The position numbers were made by a program, and so were the translations under genes. Under the pieces are notes generated by a model, which ran no database searches, was not told the DNA's origin, and saw only the letters and a list, made by a program, of their open reading frames with translations. 64,000 bases of DNA from Amphritea pacifica (GTDB lineage Bacteria; Pseudomonadota; Gammaproteobacteria; Pseudomonadales; Balneatricaceae). This document shows positions 16,739 through 27,085 of the stretch, piece after piece. Position 1 is the first letter of the stretch; each line of letters opens with the position of its first letter. The stretch lies in NCBI RefSeq assembly GCF_016924145.1, contig NZ_JAFFZO010000015.1, positions 50,240 to 114,239 on the forward strand, read 5' to 3'.

Positions 16739-17077
16739 TTATTGCTGATTGCCACCGGGACGGAAGTCACCCGCGAATCCTGAGAGATTGCCATTGGCAT
16801 CGAACAGAACCGTGAGGCGTTGTTGCGTGATTGCGCCAGTTTCACCGGATTGGTTGCGGTAGATATAATCCCAGCGGTTATTGTTGAAGCTGTCGGTGAT
16901 CAGGGGCGTGCCCAGAACATATCGGACCTGATTCTGTGTCATTCCAGGGCGGAGGGTATCGACCATCTCCTGGGTGACCACATTGCCCTGTGGTATGTCG
17001 ATCTTGTAAACGCCGGGGAATTCGGAGCATCCGGCCAGTAAAATAGCGGCGATAACGCTAATAAGAATTTTTTGCAT
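16739..17077 (-). CDS. bamE: Outer membrane protein assembly factor BamE
   Basis: A 112-residue lipoprotein of the BAM complex, which inserts beta-barrel proteins into the outer membrane. The start at 17077 gives MQKILISVIAAILLAGC with a lipobox (LLAGC) and acylated Cys17; an upstream in-frame start would put 20 extra residues before the signal and is unlikely. The mature part has the SmpA/OmlA block QEMVDTLRPGMTQNQVRYVLGTPL, then NRWDYIYRNQSG and LTVLFDANGNLSGFAGDF. It is divergent from fur over about 90 bases, the usual gammaproteobacterial arrangement. Confidence 0.95.
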   Translation of the reverse strand: MQKILISVIAAILLAGCSEFPGVYKIDIPQGNVVTQEMVDTLRPGMTQNQVRYVLGTPLITDSFNNNRWDYIYRNQSGETGAITQQRLTVLFDANGNLSGFAGDFRPGGNQQ

Positions 17078-17167
17078 TAGTAAATGACTTCCACTTTCGC
17101 GTATAAAATCAGATAATTGAGATCGCAAGTCTAACATTCGTTGAGATAAACATCATAGAGAAAGATT

Positions 17168-17596
17168 ATGGCACTTGAAAATCAAGAATTACGTAAAGCT
17201 GGCCTGAAGGTTACCCTGCCTCGGGTGAAAATTTATCAGATTCTTGAGAAAGCAGGCGAAGGTGATCATTTCAGTGCAGAAGATATCTACAAGCTTCTGC
17301 TGGAACACAATGAAGATGTTGGTCTGGCAACCGTTTATCGTGTACTGACTCAGTTTGAGGCAGCGGGGCTGGTTTCACGGCATCATTTTGAAGGTGGCCA
17401 TTCGGTATTTGAGCTGACTCAGGATGAACAGCACGATCATATTGTCTGTGTGAAGTGCGGTAAAGTGCGTGAGTTCAGTGATCCTGCGCTGAAAAAACGT
17501 CAGGATCAGATCGCCAAGGAGCTGGGTTTTAAAATCACTGACCGGACGCTCTATCTCTACGGTGAGTGTGCCGATGGTTGCAAGAACACGAAATAG
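17168..17596 (+). CDS. fur: Ferric uptake regulator Fur
   Basis: A 142-residue metal-dependent repressor. The N-terminal winged helix (about 1-82) includes GLKVTLPRVKIYQIL and GLATVYRVLTQFEAAGLV; the hinge RHHFEGGHSVFEL and HDHIVCVKCGKVREF carry metal-binding His residues. Cys94 and Cys97 form the structural CxxC pair, with Cys134 and Cys138 near the C-terminus. Length and motifs are those of classical gammaproteobacterial Fur, not Zur or PerR. It shares a divergent control region with bamE and is followed by a strong terminator. Confidence 0.96.
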   Translation: MALENQELRKAGLKVTLPRVKIYQILEKAGEGDHFSAEDIYKLLLEHNEDVGLATVYRVLTQFEAAGLVSRHHFEGGHSVFELTQDEQHDHIVCVKCGKVREFSDPALKKRQDQIAKELGFKITDRTLYLYGECADGCKNTK

Positions 17597-17621
17597 TTAT
17601 ATCAGGGGCATTATCGGAGTT

Positions 17622-17648
17622 AAAAAAAACCGGCGTAGCCGGTTTTTT
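17622..17648. terminator. Bidirectional terminator between fur and recN
   Basis: A stem built on AACCGGC / GCCGGTT with a GTA loop is flanked by A and T runs on its two sides, between converging genes, so it can stop transcription from both. Confidence 0.92.
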
Positions 17649-17677
17649 ACGTTTCTAACCTCTGCTGTGTTCGGGTG

Positions 17678-19354
17678 TCAGCTTTTAATGGCATCCAGTC
17701 CCAGCATCTCCCGGGCATGATCCAGGGAGGTTTCGGTGACATCGATACCGCCCAGCATGCGTGCTACTTCGCCAACACGCTGATTCATATTCAGGCGATC
17801 GATGCGGGTGAGGGTCTTATCTTTTACCGTCTGCTTGCTGACAAACAGGTGCTGATGTCCCTGGGATGCTACCTGAGGCTGGTGGGTGACCACCAGAATC
17901 TGATTGTTTTCACCGAGCTGGCGCAGTAACCGGCCAACTACCTCAGCGATAGCACCACCGATACCGACATCGACCTCATCGAAGATCAGGGTTGGGGTGC
18001 TGGAGGTCTGCGCGGTAATCACCTGAATCGCCAGAGATATCCGCGACAGTTCGCCGCCGGAGGCGACTTTGTTCAGTGGGCGGGGCGGCTGGCCGGCGTT
18101 GGTGGTGATCAGAAACTCAACCTCTTCCAGACCATGGGCATTCAGTTGGTCTTTGTTATAGGGAGTGATGGAAACGCTGAGTTCAGCGGCGGTCATCCCC
18201 AGACTGTGAAGTTGTTTGTTGACCTCGTTCCTGAGTGACAGGGCAGCTTTTTTGCGCGCCTTGCTGAGACTCTCTGCGCTGTCGATAAATGCCTGGCGGG
18301 CGTTCTCTGTTTCCTGATGCAGCTGTTCCAGTGCCTGATCCGACATGTTCAGACCCTCCAGCTCCTGCTGGATGCCGAGATAGAATTGTGGCAACTGCTC
18401 GGCGGGTATACGGTGTTTACGCGCCATATCAAAAATGCTGCTGAGTCGCTCTTCAACGTCAGCCTGGCGTTTCGGGTTCAGTTCAACCCGGTCCATATAG
18501 TGGCTCATCTCCTGACAAGCCTCTTCGATCTGAATCTGAGCGCTGTTAAGCATCTCGATGGTCTGGCTGACCGAGGGTGAAGTGCCCTTGATCTTGCCCA
18601 GCAGATGCTGGCACTGGTTGAGCAGGCTTAAACAGTTAACCTCTTCAGCCTCGCTGGTGAGCTGTAGGATCTGTTGTCCGGACTGCAGGATCTCACCGGC
18701 ATTGGCCAGGGTGCTTTGCTCCTCGACCAGTTTTTCATATTCCCCTTCACTGATTCCCAGTTGTTCCAGCTCTTCCGCCTGATAGCTGAGTAGCTGCAGG
18801 CGGGCGGTCTGTTCTTCACTCTGAGCTGACAGCTGCCGCAAACGGTTGTTCAGGCTTTGCCAGTTGCGGAACAGCTGACGGGTTTTGCCTGCCAGCTCGC
18901 CCTTGCCGGAATAGGCATCCAGCAGGTAACGGTGATGATCTTTTTTCAATAACCGCTGATGTTCATGCTGACCATGAATCTCGATCAGGTATTCACCCAG
19001 TTCGCGGACTTTGTTGATCGGGCAGGGGCTGCCGTTGATATAGCTTCTTGAGCGCCCTTCGGTGGTGATCACCCGGCGCAGAATGCACTCATCGTCATCC
19101 AGGTCCTGGTGTCTCAGCCATTTCTGTGCGGTGGGGATATTGGAGATATCGAAGCTGGCAATAATTTCTGCCCGTTCAGCGCCCTTGCGAACGGAGCCCA
19201 TATCGGCACGATCACCCAGTGTGAGCCCGAGAGCGTCGAGCATAATTGATTTGCCCGCCCCGGTTTCGCCACTGACAACGGTCATGCCGTTTTCCAGCTC
19301 CAGGTCCAGTTCTTCGACAATAGCGTAGTTGCGGATGTTCAGTTGAGTCAGCAT
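17678..19354 (-). CDS. recN: DNA repair ATPase RecN
   Basis: A 558-residue SMC-like ATPase acting in double-strand-break repair. The start at 19354 gives MLTQLNIRNYAIVEELDLEL, the typical opening; an ATG two codons earlier is possible. Walker A is GETGAGKS (29-36), the ABC signature is in VASGGELSRISLA (about 430-442) and Walker B is LIFDEVDVGIGG (about 460-471). The middle is coiled coil. Length is standard. The gene stands alone between fur and the heat-shock operon. No LexA box could be confirmed upstream by eye. Confidence 0.95.
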   Translation of the reverse strand: MLTQLNIRNYAIVEELDLELENGMTVVSGETGAGKSIMLDALGLTLGDRADMGSVRKGAERAEIIASFDISNIPTAQKWLRHQDLDDDECILRRVITTEGRSRSYINGSPCPINKVRELGEYLIEIHGQHEHQRLLKKDHHRYLLDAYSGKGELAGKTRQLFRNWQSLNNRLRQLSAQSEEQTARLQLLSYQAEELEQLGISEGEYEKLVEEQSTLANAGEILQSGQQILQLTSEAEEVNCLSLLNQCQHLLGKIKGTSPSVSQTIEMLNSAQIQIEEACQEMSHYMDRVELNPKRQADVEERLSSIFDMARKHRIPAEQLPQFYLGIQQELEGLNMSDQALEQLHQETENARQAFIDSAESLSKARKKAALSLRNEVNKQLHSLGMTAAELSVSITPYNKDQLNAHGLEEVEFLITTNAGQPPRPLNKVASGGELSRISLAIQVITAQTSSTPTLIFDEVDVGIGGAIAEVVGRLLRQLGENNQILVVTHQPQVASQGHQHLFVSKQTVKDKTLTRIDRLNMNQRVGEVARMLGGIDVTETSLDHAREMLGLDAIKS

Positions 19355-19459
19355 AACCATTAGTCTGTGTATTTATACAGTGGTTAATGTATAAGCCAAT
19401 AATGGCTTCTGTGCAATCAATAACTACTCAGTCTGGTTAAAAAAATCTAAAAATACCCA

Positions 19460-19488
19460 CTTGAATCCTGTTGTCATAGCCCCATATA
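19460..19488 (+). promoter_or_regulatory. Sigma-32 (RpoH) heat-shock promoter of grpE-dnaK
   Basis: CTTGAA (19460-19465) and CCCCATATA (19480-19488) are separated by 14 bases and match the RpoH consensus (CTTGAAA, spacer 11-16, CCCCATNT). The grpE start codon lies about 45 bases downstream. Confidence 0.92.
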
Positions 19489-19532
19489 AAAGCTCAACAG
19501 AAAACTCACATATCAGATGGTTGGAGAAAGTG

Positions 19533-20138
19533 ATGGCAGGCGAAGATAAGTCTCAGGTTGAAGAGCAGCAGCCGGAAGCAGTAACTGAAGCGGTTGAAGA
19601 GACTGTGGGTGCTGATGCAAACGTTGACCAGGTCGCTGAAAACGTTGCCGCTGAAGATGTCGATGTGGAAGCGTTGCAACAGGATCTGGCACAGGCCAGA
19701 GATCAGGTTGCGGCCCTGAAAGATCAGGAATTGCGAACCCGTGCAGAGATGCAGAATATTCGCCGTCGGGCGGAGATGGATGTAGAGAAAGCGCATAAGT
19801 TTGCGCTGGAGAAGTTTGCCAATGAGCTGCTGCCGGTCGTCGATAGCCTGGAGCGCGCGATTGAAGCGTCCAGCAGCGATGATGAAGCAGTGGTTGCATT
19901 GCGTGAAGGGGTTGAGATGACCCTGAATATGTTCGTTACAGGCCTGGGTAAGTTTAAGGTTGAGCAGCATAACCCTGAGGGAGAGCCGTTCAATCCGGAG
20001 CTGCACCAGGCGATGTCGATGGTACCTAATCCGGATGTTGCTGCGAACCACGTTATGGCAGTTATGCAGAAGGGTTATAGCCTCAATGGACGTCTGATTC
20101 GTCCGGCGATGGTCATTGTTTCTAAAGGTGCAGAATAA
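19533..20138 (+). CDS. grpE: Nucleotide exchange factor GrpE
   Basis: A 201-residue cofactor that releases ADP from DnaK. The acidic, low-complexity start ([21 protein letters not shown]) leads into a long coiled coil (about 45-100, with [18 protein letters not shown]) and a C-terminal beta domain with [18 protein letters not shown] and [22 protein letters not shown] 19533 is chosen because GGAGAAAG precedes it and because it lies downstream of the RpoH promoter at 19460; the longer frame from 19461 would begin inside that promoter. dnaK follows 97 bases on. Confidence 0.96.
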   Translation: MAGEDKSQVEEQQPEAVTEAVEETVGADANVDQVAENVAAEDVDVEALQQDLAQARDQVAALKDQELRTRAEMQNIRRRAEMDVEKAHKFALEKFANELLPVVDSLERAIEASSSDDEAVVALREGVEMTLNMFVTGLGKFKVEQHNPEGEPFNPELHQAMSMVPNPDVAANHVMAVMQKGYSLNGRLIRPAMVIVSKGAE

Positions 20139-20235
20139 GTCAGGACTTGAAACTGATAAATCCGCACCAATATAGCTAGCAAGTTAAAAGAATTTCGCCC
20201 GTCAGAACGGGCACAGAATTACTGGAGTGATAAAA

Positions 20236-22158
20236 ATGGGTAGAATTATTGGTATTGACCTGGGCACAACTAACTCATGTGTTGCTATTCTGGATGGCGA
20301 CAAGCCCCGGGTTATTGAGAACGCTGAGGGTGATCGTACCACCCCCTCCATCATTGCTTACGCAGAAGATGGTGAGATTCTGGTAGGTCAGCCGGCGAAG
20401 CGTCAGGCCGTCACCAACCCGAACAATACCCTGTTTGCCATTAAGCGTCTGATCGGCCGTCGTTTTAAAGACGAGGTGGTTCAGAAAGATATCAAGATGG
20501 TGCCTTACAAAATTATCGAAGCTGATAACGGCGATGCCTGGGTTCAGGTTAACGATAAGAAGATGGCGGCCCCACAGGTTTCTGCAGAAATTCTGAAGAA
20601 GATGAAGAAAACTGCCGAGGACTATCTGGGTGAAGCGGTCACTGATGCGGTAATTACCGTGCCTGCTTACTTCAACGACTCCCAGCGTCAGGCAACCAAA
20701 GATGCCGGTAAAATTGCCGGTCTGAATGTTAAACGTATCATCAACGAGCCAACGGCTGCGGCACTGGCTTATGGTATGGATAAGTCCAAGGGCGATAAAA
20801 CCATTGCTGTTTACGACCTGGGTGGTGGTACTTTCGATATCTCTATCATTGAAATTGCAGAAGTTGATGGCGAACATCAGTTTGAAGTACTGGCGACTAA
20901 CGGTGATACCTTCCTGGGTGGTGAGGATTTTGACTCCCGTCTGATTGAGTATCTGGCCGCTGAGTTCAAGAAAGAGTCCGGTATTGATCTGCACAGTGAT
21001 CCACTGGCGTTGCAGCGTCTGAAAGAGGGGGCTGAGAAGGCAAAAGTTGAGCTGTCTTCTGCTCAGTCTACCGATGTTAACCTGCCCTACATCACTGCTG
21101 ATGCTAGCGGTCCTAAGCACCTGAATGTAAAAATCAGCCGTGCCAAGATGGAGTCACTGGTTGAAGCGCTGGTTGATCGTTCAATGGAGCCTTGCCGCAT
21201 CGCACTGAAAGATGCTGATCTGTCCGCTTCTGATATCGACGAAGTCATCCTGGTGGGTGGTCAGACCCGTATGCCACTGGTGCAGCGTAAAGTCACCGAG
21301 TTCTTTGGCAAAGAAGCACGTAAAGACGTTAACCCGGATGAAGCGGTTGCGATCGGTGCATCTATCCAGGCTGCGGTACTGTCCGGTGATGTGAAAGACG
21401 TTCTGCTGCTGGATGTTACCCCGCTGAGCCTGGGTATCGAGACAATGGGTGGGGTTGCCACTCCGGTTATTGAGAAGAACACCACAATCCCGACTAAGAA
21501 GTCTCAGGTGTTCTCAACGGCCGATGACAACCAGACTGCAGTAACCATTCACGTCGTTCAGGGTGAGCGTAAACAAGCGTCTGGCAACAAATCACTGGGT
21601 CGTTTTGACCTGGCCGATATCCCGCCAGCACCGCGCGGTATGCCTCAGATCGAAGTCACCTTCGATATTGATGCCAACGGTATCCTGAACGTATCTGCAA
21701 AAGATAAGGCGACGGGTAAAGAGCAGTCTATTATCATCAAAGCCTCTTCTGGTCTGAGTGATGAAGAAGTTGAACAGATGATTCAGGACGCGGAAGCCAA
21801 TGCTGAAGCGGATAAGAAGTTTGAAGAGATGAGTCAGGCCCGTAACCAGGGTGACGCAATGATTCACTCCGCTAAGAAAACTCTTGAAGATGCCGGTGAT
21901 AAGGCGACTGAAGAGGAAAAAACAGCGATCAACAGCGCTATCGAAGAGCTGGAAGGCGTGCTGAAAGGTGATGACAAAGAAGTGATCGAAACCAAGACAG
22001 CTGCGCTGACCGAAGCAGTTTCTGCTGTGGCTCAGAAGATGTATGCTGAAGCGGCTCAGCAGGCTGAAGGTCAGGGCGGAGAGCAGGCCCAGGCTGAACC
22101 GGCTGACGATGCTGTTGATGCTGAGTTTGAAGAAGTTAAAGACGACGAGAAAAAGTAA
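20236..22158 (+). CDS. dnaK: Molecular chaperone DnaK (Hsp70)
   Basis: A 640-residue Hsp70. The ATPase domain begins [18 protein letters not shown] and carries the phosphate loop [13 protein letters not shown] near 195 and [11 protein letters not shown] near 340. The substrate domain follows [17 protein letters not shown] near 395. The C-terminus is disordered and ends EEVKDDEKK, the usual co-chaperone docking tail. ATG 20236 follows GGAGTG, so the extra three codons upstream are not needed. It is encoded between its partners grpE and dnaJ under RpoH control. Confidence 0.98.
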   Translation: MGRIIGIDLGTTNSCVAILDGDKPRVIENAEGDRTTPSIIAYAEDGEILVGQPAKRQAVTNPNNTLFAIKRLIGRRFKDEVVQKDIKMVPYKIIEADNGDAWVQVNDKKMAAPQVSAEILKKMKKTAEDYLGEAVTDAVITVPAYFNDSQRQATKDAGKIAGLNVKRIINEPTAAALAYGMDKSKGDKTIAVYDLGGGTFDISIIEIAEVDGEHQFEVLATNGDTFLGGEDFDSRLIEYLAAEFKKESGIDLHSDPLALQRLKEGAEKAKVELSSAQSTDVNLPYITADASGPKHLNVKISRAKMESLVEALVDRSMEPCRIALKDADLSASDIDEVILVGGQTRMPLVQRKVTEFFGKEARKDVNPDEAVAIGASIQAAVLSGDVKDVLLLDVTPLSLGIETMGGVATPVIEKNTTIPTKKSQVFSTADDNQTAVTIHVVQGERKQASGNKSLGRFDLADIPPAPRGMPQIEVTFDIDANGILNVSAKDKATGKEQSIIIKASSGLSDEEVEQMIQDAEANAEADKKFEEMSQARNQGDAMIHSAKKTLEDAGDKATEEEKTAINSAIEELEGVLKGDDKEVIETKTAALTEAVSAVAQKMYAEAAQQAEGQGGEQAQAEPADDAVDAEFEEVKDDEKK

Positions 22159-22186
22159 GTCGCCTTAGTGAATCATGCTTGAAATG

Positions 22187-22220
22187 ACAGCGCGGGCCGG
22201 TCCCGCGTTGTCCTGTTTTT
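22187..22220 (+). terminator. Attenuator-like hairpin between dnaK and dnaJ
   Basis: ACAGCGCGGG and CCCGCGTTGT pair over ten positions (one G-U) around five bases, followed after four bases by TTTTT. A partial terminator here would explain lower dnaJ than dnaK expression; this is inferred from structure. Confidence 0.6.
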
Positions 22221-22267
22221 ATTCTCAGCTGATTTAAGTATTAGTTAACCGGATTGCGATACAGATT

Positions 22268-23410
22268 ATGTCGAAGAAAGATTTTTACGATGTGTTAGGC
22301 GTTTCCAGAGACGCTTCTGACCGGGATATTAAAAAGGCGTTTCGTCGGATGGCGATGAAATACCACCCGGACCGTAATCCAGACGACAAAGCGGCCGAAG
22401 ACGCCTTTAAAGAGGTGAATGAGGCTTACGAAGTTTTGTCGGATAGTCAAAAGAAAGCGGCGTATGACCAGTATGGACATGCGGGTGTCGATCAGAACGG
22501 CATGGGTGGCCATGGCGGATTTGGCGGCGGCGCTGGAGGCTTTGGTGATATCTTTGGTGACGTGTTTGGCGATATTTTTGGCCAGCAGGGGCACGGAGGC
22601 GGTCGTCGCAGCCATGTTCAACGCGGTGCTGATCTGCGTTACACCATGGATCTCAGTCTGGAAGAGGCGGTAAGAGGGTGCGAAAAAACCATCTCTGTAC
22701 CGACACTGGTACCCTGTGAGGTGTGTGATGGTAGTGGCGCTAAACCAGGCACCAGCGCAAAAACCTGTGGTACCTGTGGTGGTATTGGTCAGGTGCGGAT
22801 GCAGCAGGGATTCTTCTCGGTACAGCAAACCTGCCCAACCTGTCATGGTGAGGGGCAGGTTGTCTCCGACCCTTGTACCAGCTGTCATGGCCAGGGACGT
22901 AAGCAGCAAACCAAAAAACTGTCTGTCAAAATCCCTGCGGGGGTTGATACCGGTGACCGTATTCGTCTGTCGGGTGAAGGTGAAGCGGGCAGTCATGGTG
23001 GTCCATCCGGTGATCTGTTTGTTCAGGTTAATGTCCGGGATCATGCGATCTTTGAACGGGATGGCAAACATCTCTATTGTGAAGTTCCGATCAGCTTTAT
23101 CGATGCGGCACTGGGGGGCGAGCTTGAAGTCCCGACACTGGAGTCCCGTGTTAAACTGAAGATTCCCGCTGAAACTCAGACCGGCAAACTGTTCCGTCTG
23201 CGAGGCAAAGGGATTAAACCGGTCCGTGGCGGAGCCGTGGGCGATCTGCTGGTACGGGTAATCGTTGAAACACCAGTGAATCTGAGCGGTAAGCAGAAAG
23301 AGCTGTTGCGTGAATTTGAAGCTGCGATGGATGACCGGCAGAAACATCACGGGCCGAAGAAACATGGTTTCTTTGACAGCGTGAAGAAATTTTTCGAGGA
23401 TATGACCTGA
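22268..23410 (+). CDS. dnaJ: Co-chaperone DnaJ (Hsp40)
   Basis: A 380-residue class I Hsp40. The J domain (1-70) has the HPD motif in [12 protein letters not shown] Gly/Phe-rich linker (about 75-115, [19 protein letters not shown]) follows, then four zinc-finger repeats [24 protein letters not shown] and CTSCHGQG (about 150-220), and the C-terminal substrate domains. It stimulates DnaK ATP hydrolysis and delivers substrates. The position after dnaK, in the same direction, supports cotranscription from the RpoH promoter. Confidence 0.98.
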   Translation: MSKKDFYDVLGVSRDASDRDIKKAFRRMAMKYHPDRNPDDKAAEDAFKEVNEAYEVLSDSQKKAAYDQYGHAGVDQNGMGGHGGFGGGAGGFGDIFGDVFGDIFGQQGHGGGRRSHVQRGADLRYTMDLSLEEAVRGCEKTISVPTLVPCEVCDGSGAKPGTSAKTCGTCGGIGQVRMQQGFFSVQQTCPTCHGEGQVVSDPCTSCHGQGRKQQTKKLSVKIPAGVDTGDRIRLSGEGEAGSHGGPSGDLFVQVNVRDHAIFERDGKHLYCEVPISFIDAALGGELEVPTLESRVKLKIPAETQTGKLFRLRGKGIKPVRGGAVGDLLVRVIVETPVNLSGKQKELLREFEAAMDDRQKHHGPKKHGFFDSVKKFFEDMT

Positions 23411-23416
23411 TATTCT

Positions 23417-23449
23417 CAGGGGGCTGCCCGGCAGCCCCTGCGACTTTTT
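23417..23449 (+). terminator. Terminator after dnaJ
   Basis: A GC-rich stem (CAGGGGGCTGC / GCAGCCCCTG, one bulged G) around a CCG loop is followed by CGAC and TTTTT. It ends the heat-shock operon just before the cysE ribosome site. Confidence 0.75.
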
Positions 23450-23459
23450 GGAGTCTTAC

Positions 23460-24263
23460 ATGAGTGATTTTCCCACTCAACCGAAAGAACTGTGGCAACT
23501 GATTCAACAGGAAGCCCGGGAGGAGATGGCCAGAGAGCCGTTTCTGGCAAGTTTCTTTCACAGCACCATTATTCGTCACCACAGCCTGTGCGAAGCGGTG
23601 AGTTATCTGTTGGCTAATAAACTCTCAGATGAAGTCATGGCCGCTATCACGATGCGCGAGCTGATCGAAGAGGCGCTCGGGGGAGACCCTGCTATTCTGG
23701 AATGTATCTGTCAGGACATCAGCGCAGTACGCACGCGCGATCCGGCGGTTGCCAGTTTCACCACTGTCCTTCTCTACCTGAAGGGCTTTCATGCCCTGCA
23801 GGCATACCGTATTGCACACTGGATGTGGCAGCAGGGGCGTCATTCGATGGCGCTGTACCTGCAGAGCCGTGTCAGTGAAGTGTTTCAGGTGGATATCCAT
23901 CCTGCGGCACAGATCGGTTGTGGTGTGATGTTTGATCACGCGACCGGTATTGTGGTTGGCGAAACCTGCGTGATTGAAAATGACGTCTCTATTCTCCAGT
24001 CCGTGACGCTCGGTGGTACAGGAAAGCAGACCGGTGATCGCCATCCTAAGATTCGTGAAGGGGTGATGATTGCCGCCGGCGCGAAGATCTTCGGTAATAT
24101 CGAAGTGGGTGCCGGGGCGAAAGTCGGTGGTGGTTCAGTGGTGCTGGAAGATGTTCCGCCCCATACGACCGTGGTTGGTGTGCCGGCAAAGATTGTGGGT
24201 CGCCCTGAGTGCGAAAAGCCCGCGTTTGATATGGATCAGAGCGTTAGTCAGCAGAAAGAGTAA
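23460..24263 (+). CDS. cysE: Serine O-acetyltransferase CysE
   Basis: A 267-residue enzyme that acetylates serine with acetyl-CoA, the first step of cysteine synthesis. The N-terminal helical domain (about 1-140) includes SFFHSTIIRHHSLCEAVSYLLANKL and the block RDPA; the left-handed beta-helix follows with repeated hexapeptides (VDIHPAAQIGCGVMFDHATGIVVGETCVIENDVSILQSVTLGGTG). The catalytic histidines lie in DHATG and near DRHPKI. It is the long, helical-domain form typical of gammaproteobacteria. ATG 23460 follows TTGGAG. The tail after the hexapeptides is longer than needed and unconserved. Confidence 0.94.
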   Translation: MSDFPTQPKELWQLIQQEAREEMAREPFLASFFHSTIIRHHSLCEAVSYLLANKLSDEVMAAITMRELIEEALGGDPAILECICQDISAVRTRDPAVASFTTVLLYLKGFHALQAYRIAHWMWQQGRHSMALYLQSRVSEVFQVDIHPAAQIGCGVMFDHATGIVVGETCVIENDVSILQSVTLGGTGKQTGDRHPKIREGVMIAAGAKIFGNIEVGAGAKVGGGSVVLEDVPPHTTVVGVPAKIVGRPECEKPAFDMDQSVSQQKE

Positions 24264-24288
24264 TGAATTAAATGACCGGCTGACGTAG

Positions 24289-25125
<837 letters not shown>

Positions 25126-25311
25126 TACCGGTTTGCGGCCGGAAAATACCGTCAGATGAATCAGCTGTGGCAGCCGGTTCAGATGGCGGTTTTTTTATTT
25201 TTAATGAATGATTAACTAAATATCCCATAATGGGGCAGACCCTGCCCCACAGAGTAGTATTTTTAATCTATATTTGATGGGATGACAGCGAACGGCTTAT
25301 GGAGTGACCAG

Positions 25312-25701
25312 ATGTCTGCCAAAAAATTTGCGACCCTGAAAGAGATGGGATTTGAAGATCCCCATGAAATTGAGAAATATACCACCCGTACAGAGAATGA
25401 TATCGATGTACTGAAGGTCTATCTGCATCGTCATCATGGCGAATGGATGACCAAGAGTAAGAAGTTTAAGTTTAAGCGGCGCCATACCAATGTTTCGGTC
25501 GAGGGGGGGCTGGTGCCCTATCGTGCCAGTACCGAGCCTTCGCCCTATTATCTGAAAGCGGTTGCTGAGCTTGAGCAACTGGTGGTGGAAGAGAAATCGG
25601 TAAAAGATAAGAAGCAGCATCTGCTGGAGGAACTGGAACACCTGGAGAAGGTGGTGACCCGGAAAGTGGAAGATCTGCGCCGGCAGATTGAAGAGCTGTA
25701 A
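25312..25701 (+). CDS. DUF3461 family protein
   Basis: A 129-residue cytoplasmic protein. It begins MSAKKFATLKEMGFEDPHEIEKYTTRTENDIDVLKVY, then WMTKSKKFKFKRR, which matches the conserved opening of DUF3461 proteins in gammaproteobacteria. The C-terminal third (about 85-129) is a charged coiled coil (ELEQLVVEEKSVKDKKQHLL...). The function of the family is not known. The start at 25312 is favoured over an in-frame codon 30 bases upstream because GGAGTGACC lies directly before it. It has its own terminator. Confidence 0.85.
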   Translation: MSAKKFATLKEMGFEDPHEIEKYTTRTENDIDVLKVYLHRHHGEWMTKSKKFKFKRRHTNVSVEGGLVPYRASTEPSPYYLKAVAELEQLVVEEKSVKDKKQHLLEELEHLEKVVTRKVEDLRRQIEEL

Positions 25702-25721
25702 ACGGCAATTGATATAACGAT

Positions 25722-25756
25722 AAACGGCTGGTGAGCAATCACTGGCCGTTTTTTTT
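25722..25756 (+). terminator. Terminator after the DUF3461 gene
   Basis: AAACGGCTGGTGA and TCACTGGCCGTTT pair over 13 positions (two G-U) around a GCAA tetraloop, followed by a run of T residues. Confidence 0.9.
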
Positions 25757-25777
25757 ATCCGTGGGAGTGATGGAGAG

Positions 25778-26089
25778 ATGTATAAACTGGCGTTCTTTGT
25801 ACCGCAAGACAACCTGGAAGAGGTTAAGCAGGCACTGTTTGCGGTGGGGGCAGGCAGGATCGGCGACTATGACTGTTGCTGTTGGCAGGTAAAGGGGCTC
25901 GGTCAGTTCCGCCCGCTGGCGGGAAGTAACCCGCATATCGGCCGTCAGAATTTGCTGCAGCAGGTGGAGGAGTGGAAGGTTGAGCTGGTGTGTGAAGATC
26001 AGCTTATCCAGGCCGCAGTGAGTGCCCTGAAGCAGGCCCATCCCTATGAGGAAGTCGCTTACGATGTCTGGCAACTGAGTGATTTATAA
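25778..26089 (+). CDS. NIF3/YqfO-like single-domain protein
   Basis: A 103-residue protein with a CutA-like ferredoxin fold, resembling the middle domain inserted in some NIF3 (YqfO/YbgI) proteins. Visible family blocks are MYKLAFFVPQDNLEEVKQALFAVGAGRIGDYDCCCW at the start and a C-terminal AHPYEEVAYDVWQL, the sequence usually seen at the end of that insert. It may bind a metal or small ligand (inference). Stand-alone versions are common in gammaproteobacteria. It has no obvious partner here; the next gene runs on the other strand. Confidence 0.85.
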   Translation: MYKLAFFVPQDNLEEVKQALFAVGAGRIGDYDCCCWQVKGLGQFRPLAGSNPHIGRQNLLQQVEEWKVELVCEDQLIQAAVSALKQAHPYEEVAYDVWQLSDL

Positions 26090-26363
26090 TTTTGTTTATA
26101 ACTCTGAGTGTTATAAACATAATCTGTTGATAAGGGTGTTAATTAAGTATGGGTAACCGCTTAGCTTTATAAGTAACATATTGTTATTTATGATATAAAT
26201 TGTTTTGTGTTAATTCTGAGCAGGTTATTAACTGAGCAGCAGAGAGCAGGAAAAATAAGTCACAAAAACTGTGGATATCATTGTGGATTAAGTATGGGTA
26301 TCACTGGGGTAAGCGACGCAGACCCCGTGGCTGTGGGGATCTGCGCTATTGGTGTAATAACGC
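26090..26363. other. AT-rich intergenic stretch with inverted and direct repeats
   Basis: No gene is seen. GTTTATAAC / GTTATAAAC (26094-26102, 26110-26118) is a perfect inverted repeat just after the NIF3-like gene. ATTAAGTATGGGTA occurs twice (26142-26155 and 26287-26300). A GC-rich hairpin near 26318-26345 lies just beyond the marC stop and may be its terminator, although no T run follows on that strand. Confidence 0.5.
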
Positions 26364-26972
26364 TCAGTGACTGATGCGGTTCATAAAGCCGGTAATGCCC
26401 GTCAGAACAATCTCTGATGCCATGGCTGCGAGAATCAGGCCGGTAATCTTGCTGAGAATATTCAGCCCTGTTTTGCCCAGCAAGCGCTCCACCCGGGTTG
26501 CGGCATGCAATAATATCAACAGACAGATCAGCGCCATAAACATGCCACTGAGTCCCAGGATAACCTCTATACCGTGCAGCTCTGAACCATATACCAGAAT
26601 CGCACCGATGGTGGCGGGACCTATAATGGTGGGGATCGCCAGCGGTACAACCGAGGCATCCTCTCTGGGACCTCCAGGCACCTGAGCGTTGGTGCGTATG
26701 CCATCCTTAACCAGACTGATGGCGGACAGAAACAGCAGTATCCCGGCACCAATGCGGAAAGAGTCGATCGTGATGCCCAACAGCTCAAACAGTGGTGAAC
26801 CGAAGAAAAACAGAATCAGTGACGCCAGGGCCGCCGCCAGGACCGCTTTATTGGCAGTGCTGCGTCGCTCTGCCGGGGTGTCACTACGGGTCAGAGAGAG
26901 GAACATAGACACCACAAAGAAGGGTGCGAAAAGGACGAAAAATTTAATCCAGGTGGTGATTAATAAAGTCAT
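26364..26972 (-). CDS. MarC-family integral membrane protein
   Basis: A 202-residue inner-membrane protein with six hydrophobic segments, in the usual MarC/UPF0056 layout: FVLFAPFFVVSMFLSLT near the start, GAGILLFLSAISLVKDGIRT around 77-96, AIPTIIGPATIGAILVYG near 113 and a last segment LGKTGLNILSKITGLILAAMASEIVLTGITG. The name comes from an old and later withdrawn link to multiple antibiotic resistance; the function is unknown. It is preceded by a minus-strand terminator (27012-27036), so it is probably transcribed separately from the upstream small gene. Confidence 0.9.
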   Translation of the reverse strand: MTLLITTWIKFFVLFAPFFVVSMFLSLTRSDTPAERRSTANKAVLAAALASLILFFFGSPLFELLGITIDSFRIGAGILLFLSAISLVKDGIRTNAQVPGGPREDASVVPLAIPTIIGPATIGAILVYGSELHGIEVILGLSGMFMALICLLILLHAATRVERLLGKTGLNILSKITGLILAAMASEIVLTGITGFMNRISH

Positions 26973-27011
26973 AGGTGGTTCTCATGATCCGCGCAGGATA
27001 AGCGCAGTTAA

Positions 27012-27036
27012 ATAAAAAACGGCCTTATGGGCCGTT
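27012..27036 (-). terminator. Terminator after the YqaE-like gene
   Basis: On the minus strand AACGGCC, a five-base loop and GGCCGTT are followed by TTTTTATTT. It separates the small membrane gene from marC. Confidence 0.9.
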
Positions 27037-27085
27037 ATTCATAGCTGTTGCCGTGGGGTGAAAACACGGCAGGACAGGGAAGTGG

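Noticed and set aside
22295-23365. 356-codon antisense frame opposite dnaJ
   Set aside because: A long open antisense frame caused by dnaJ codon use; no domain or ribosome site.
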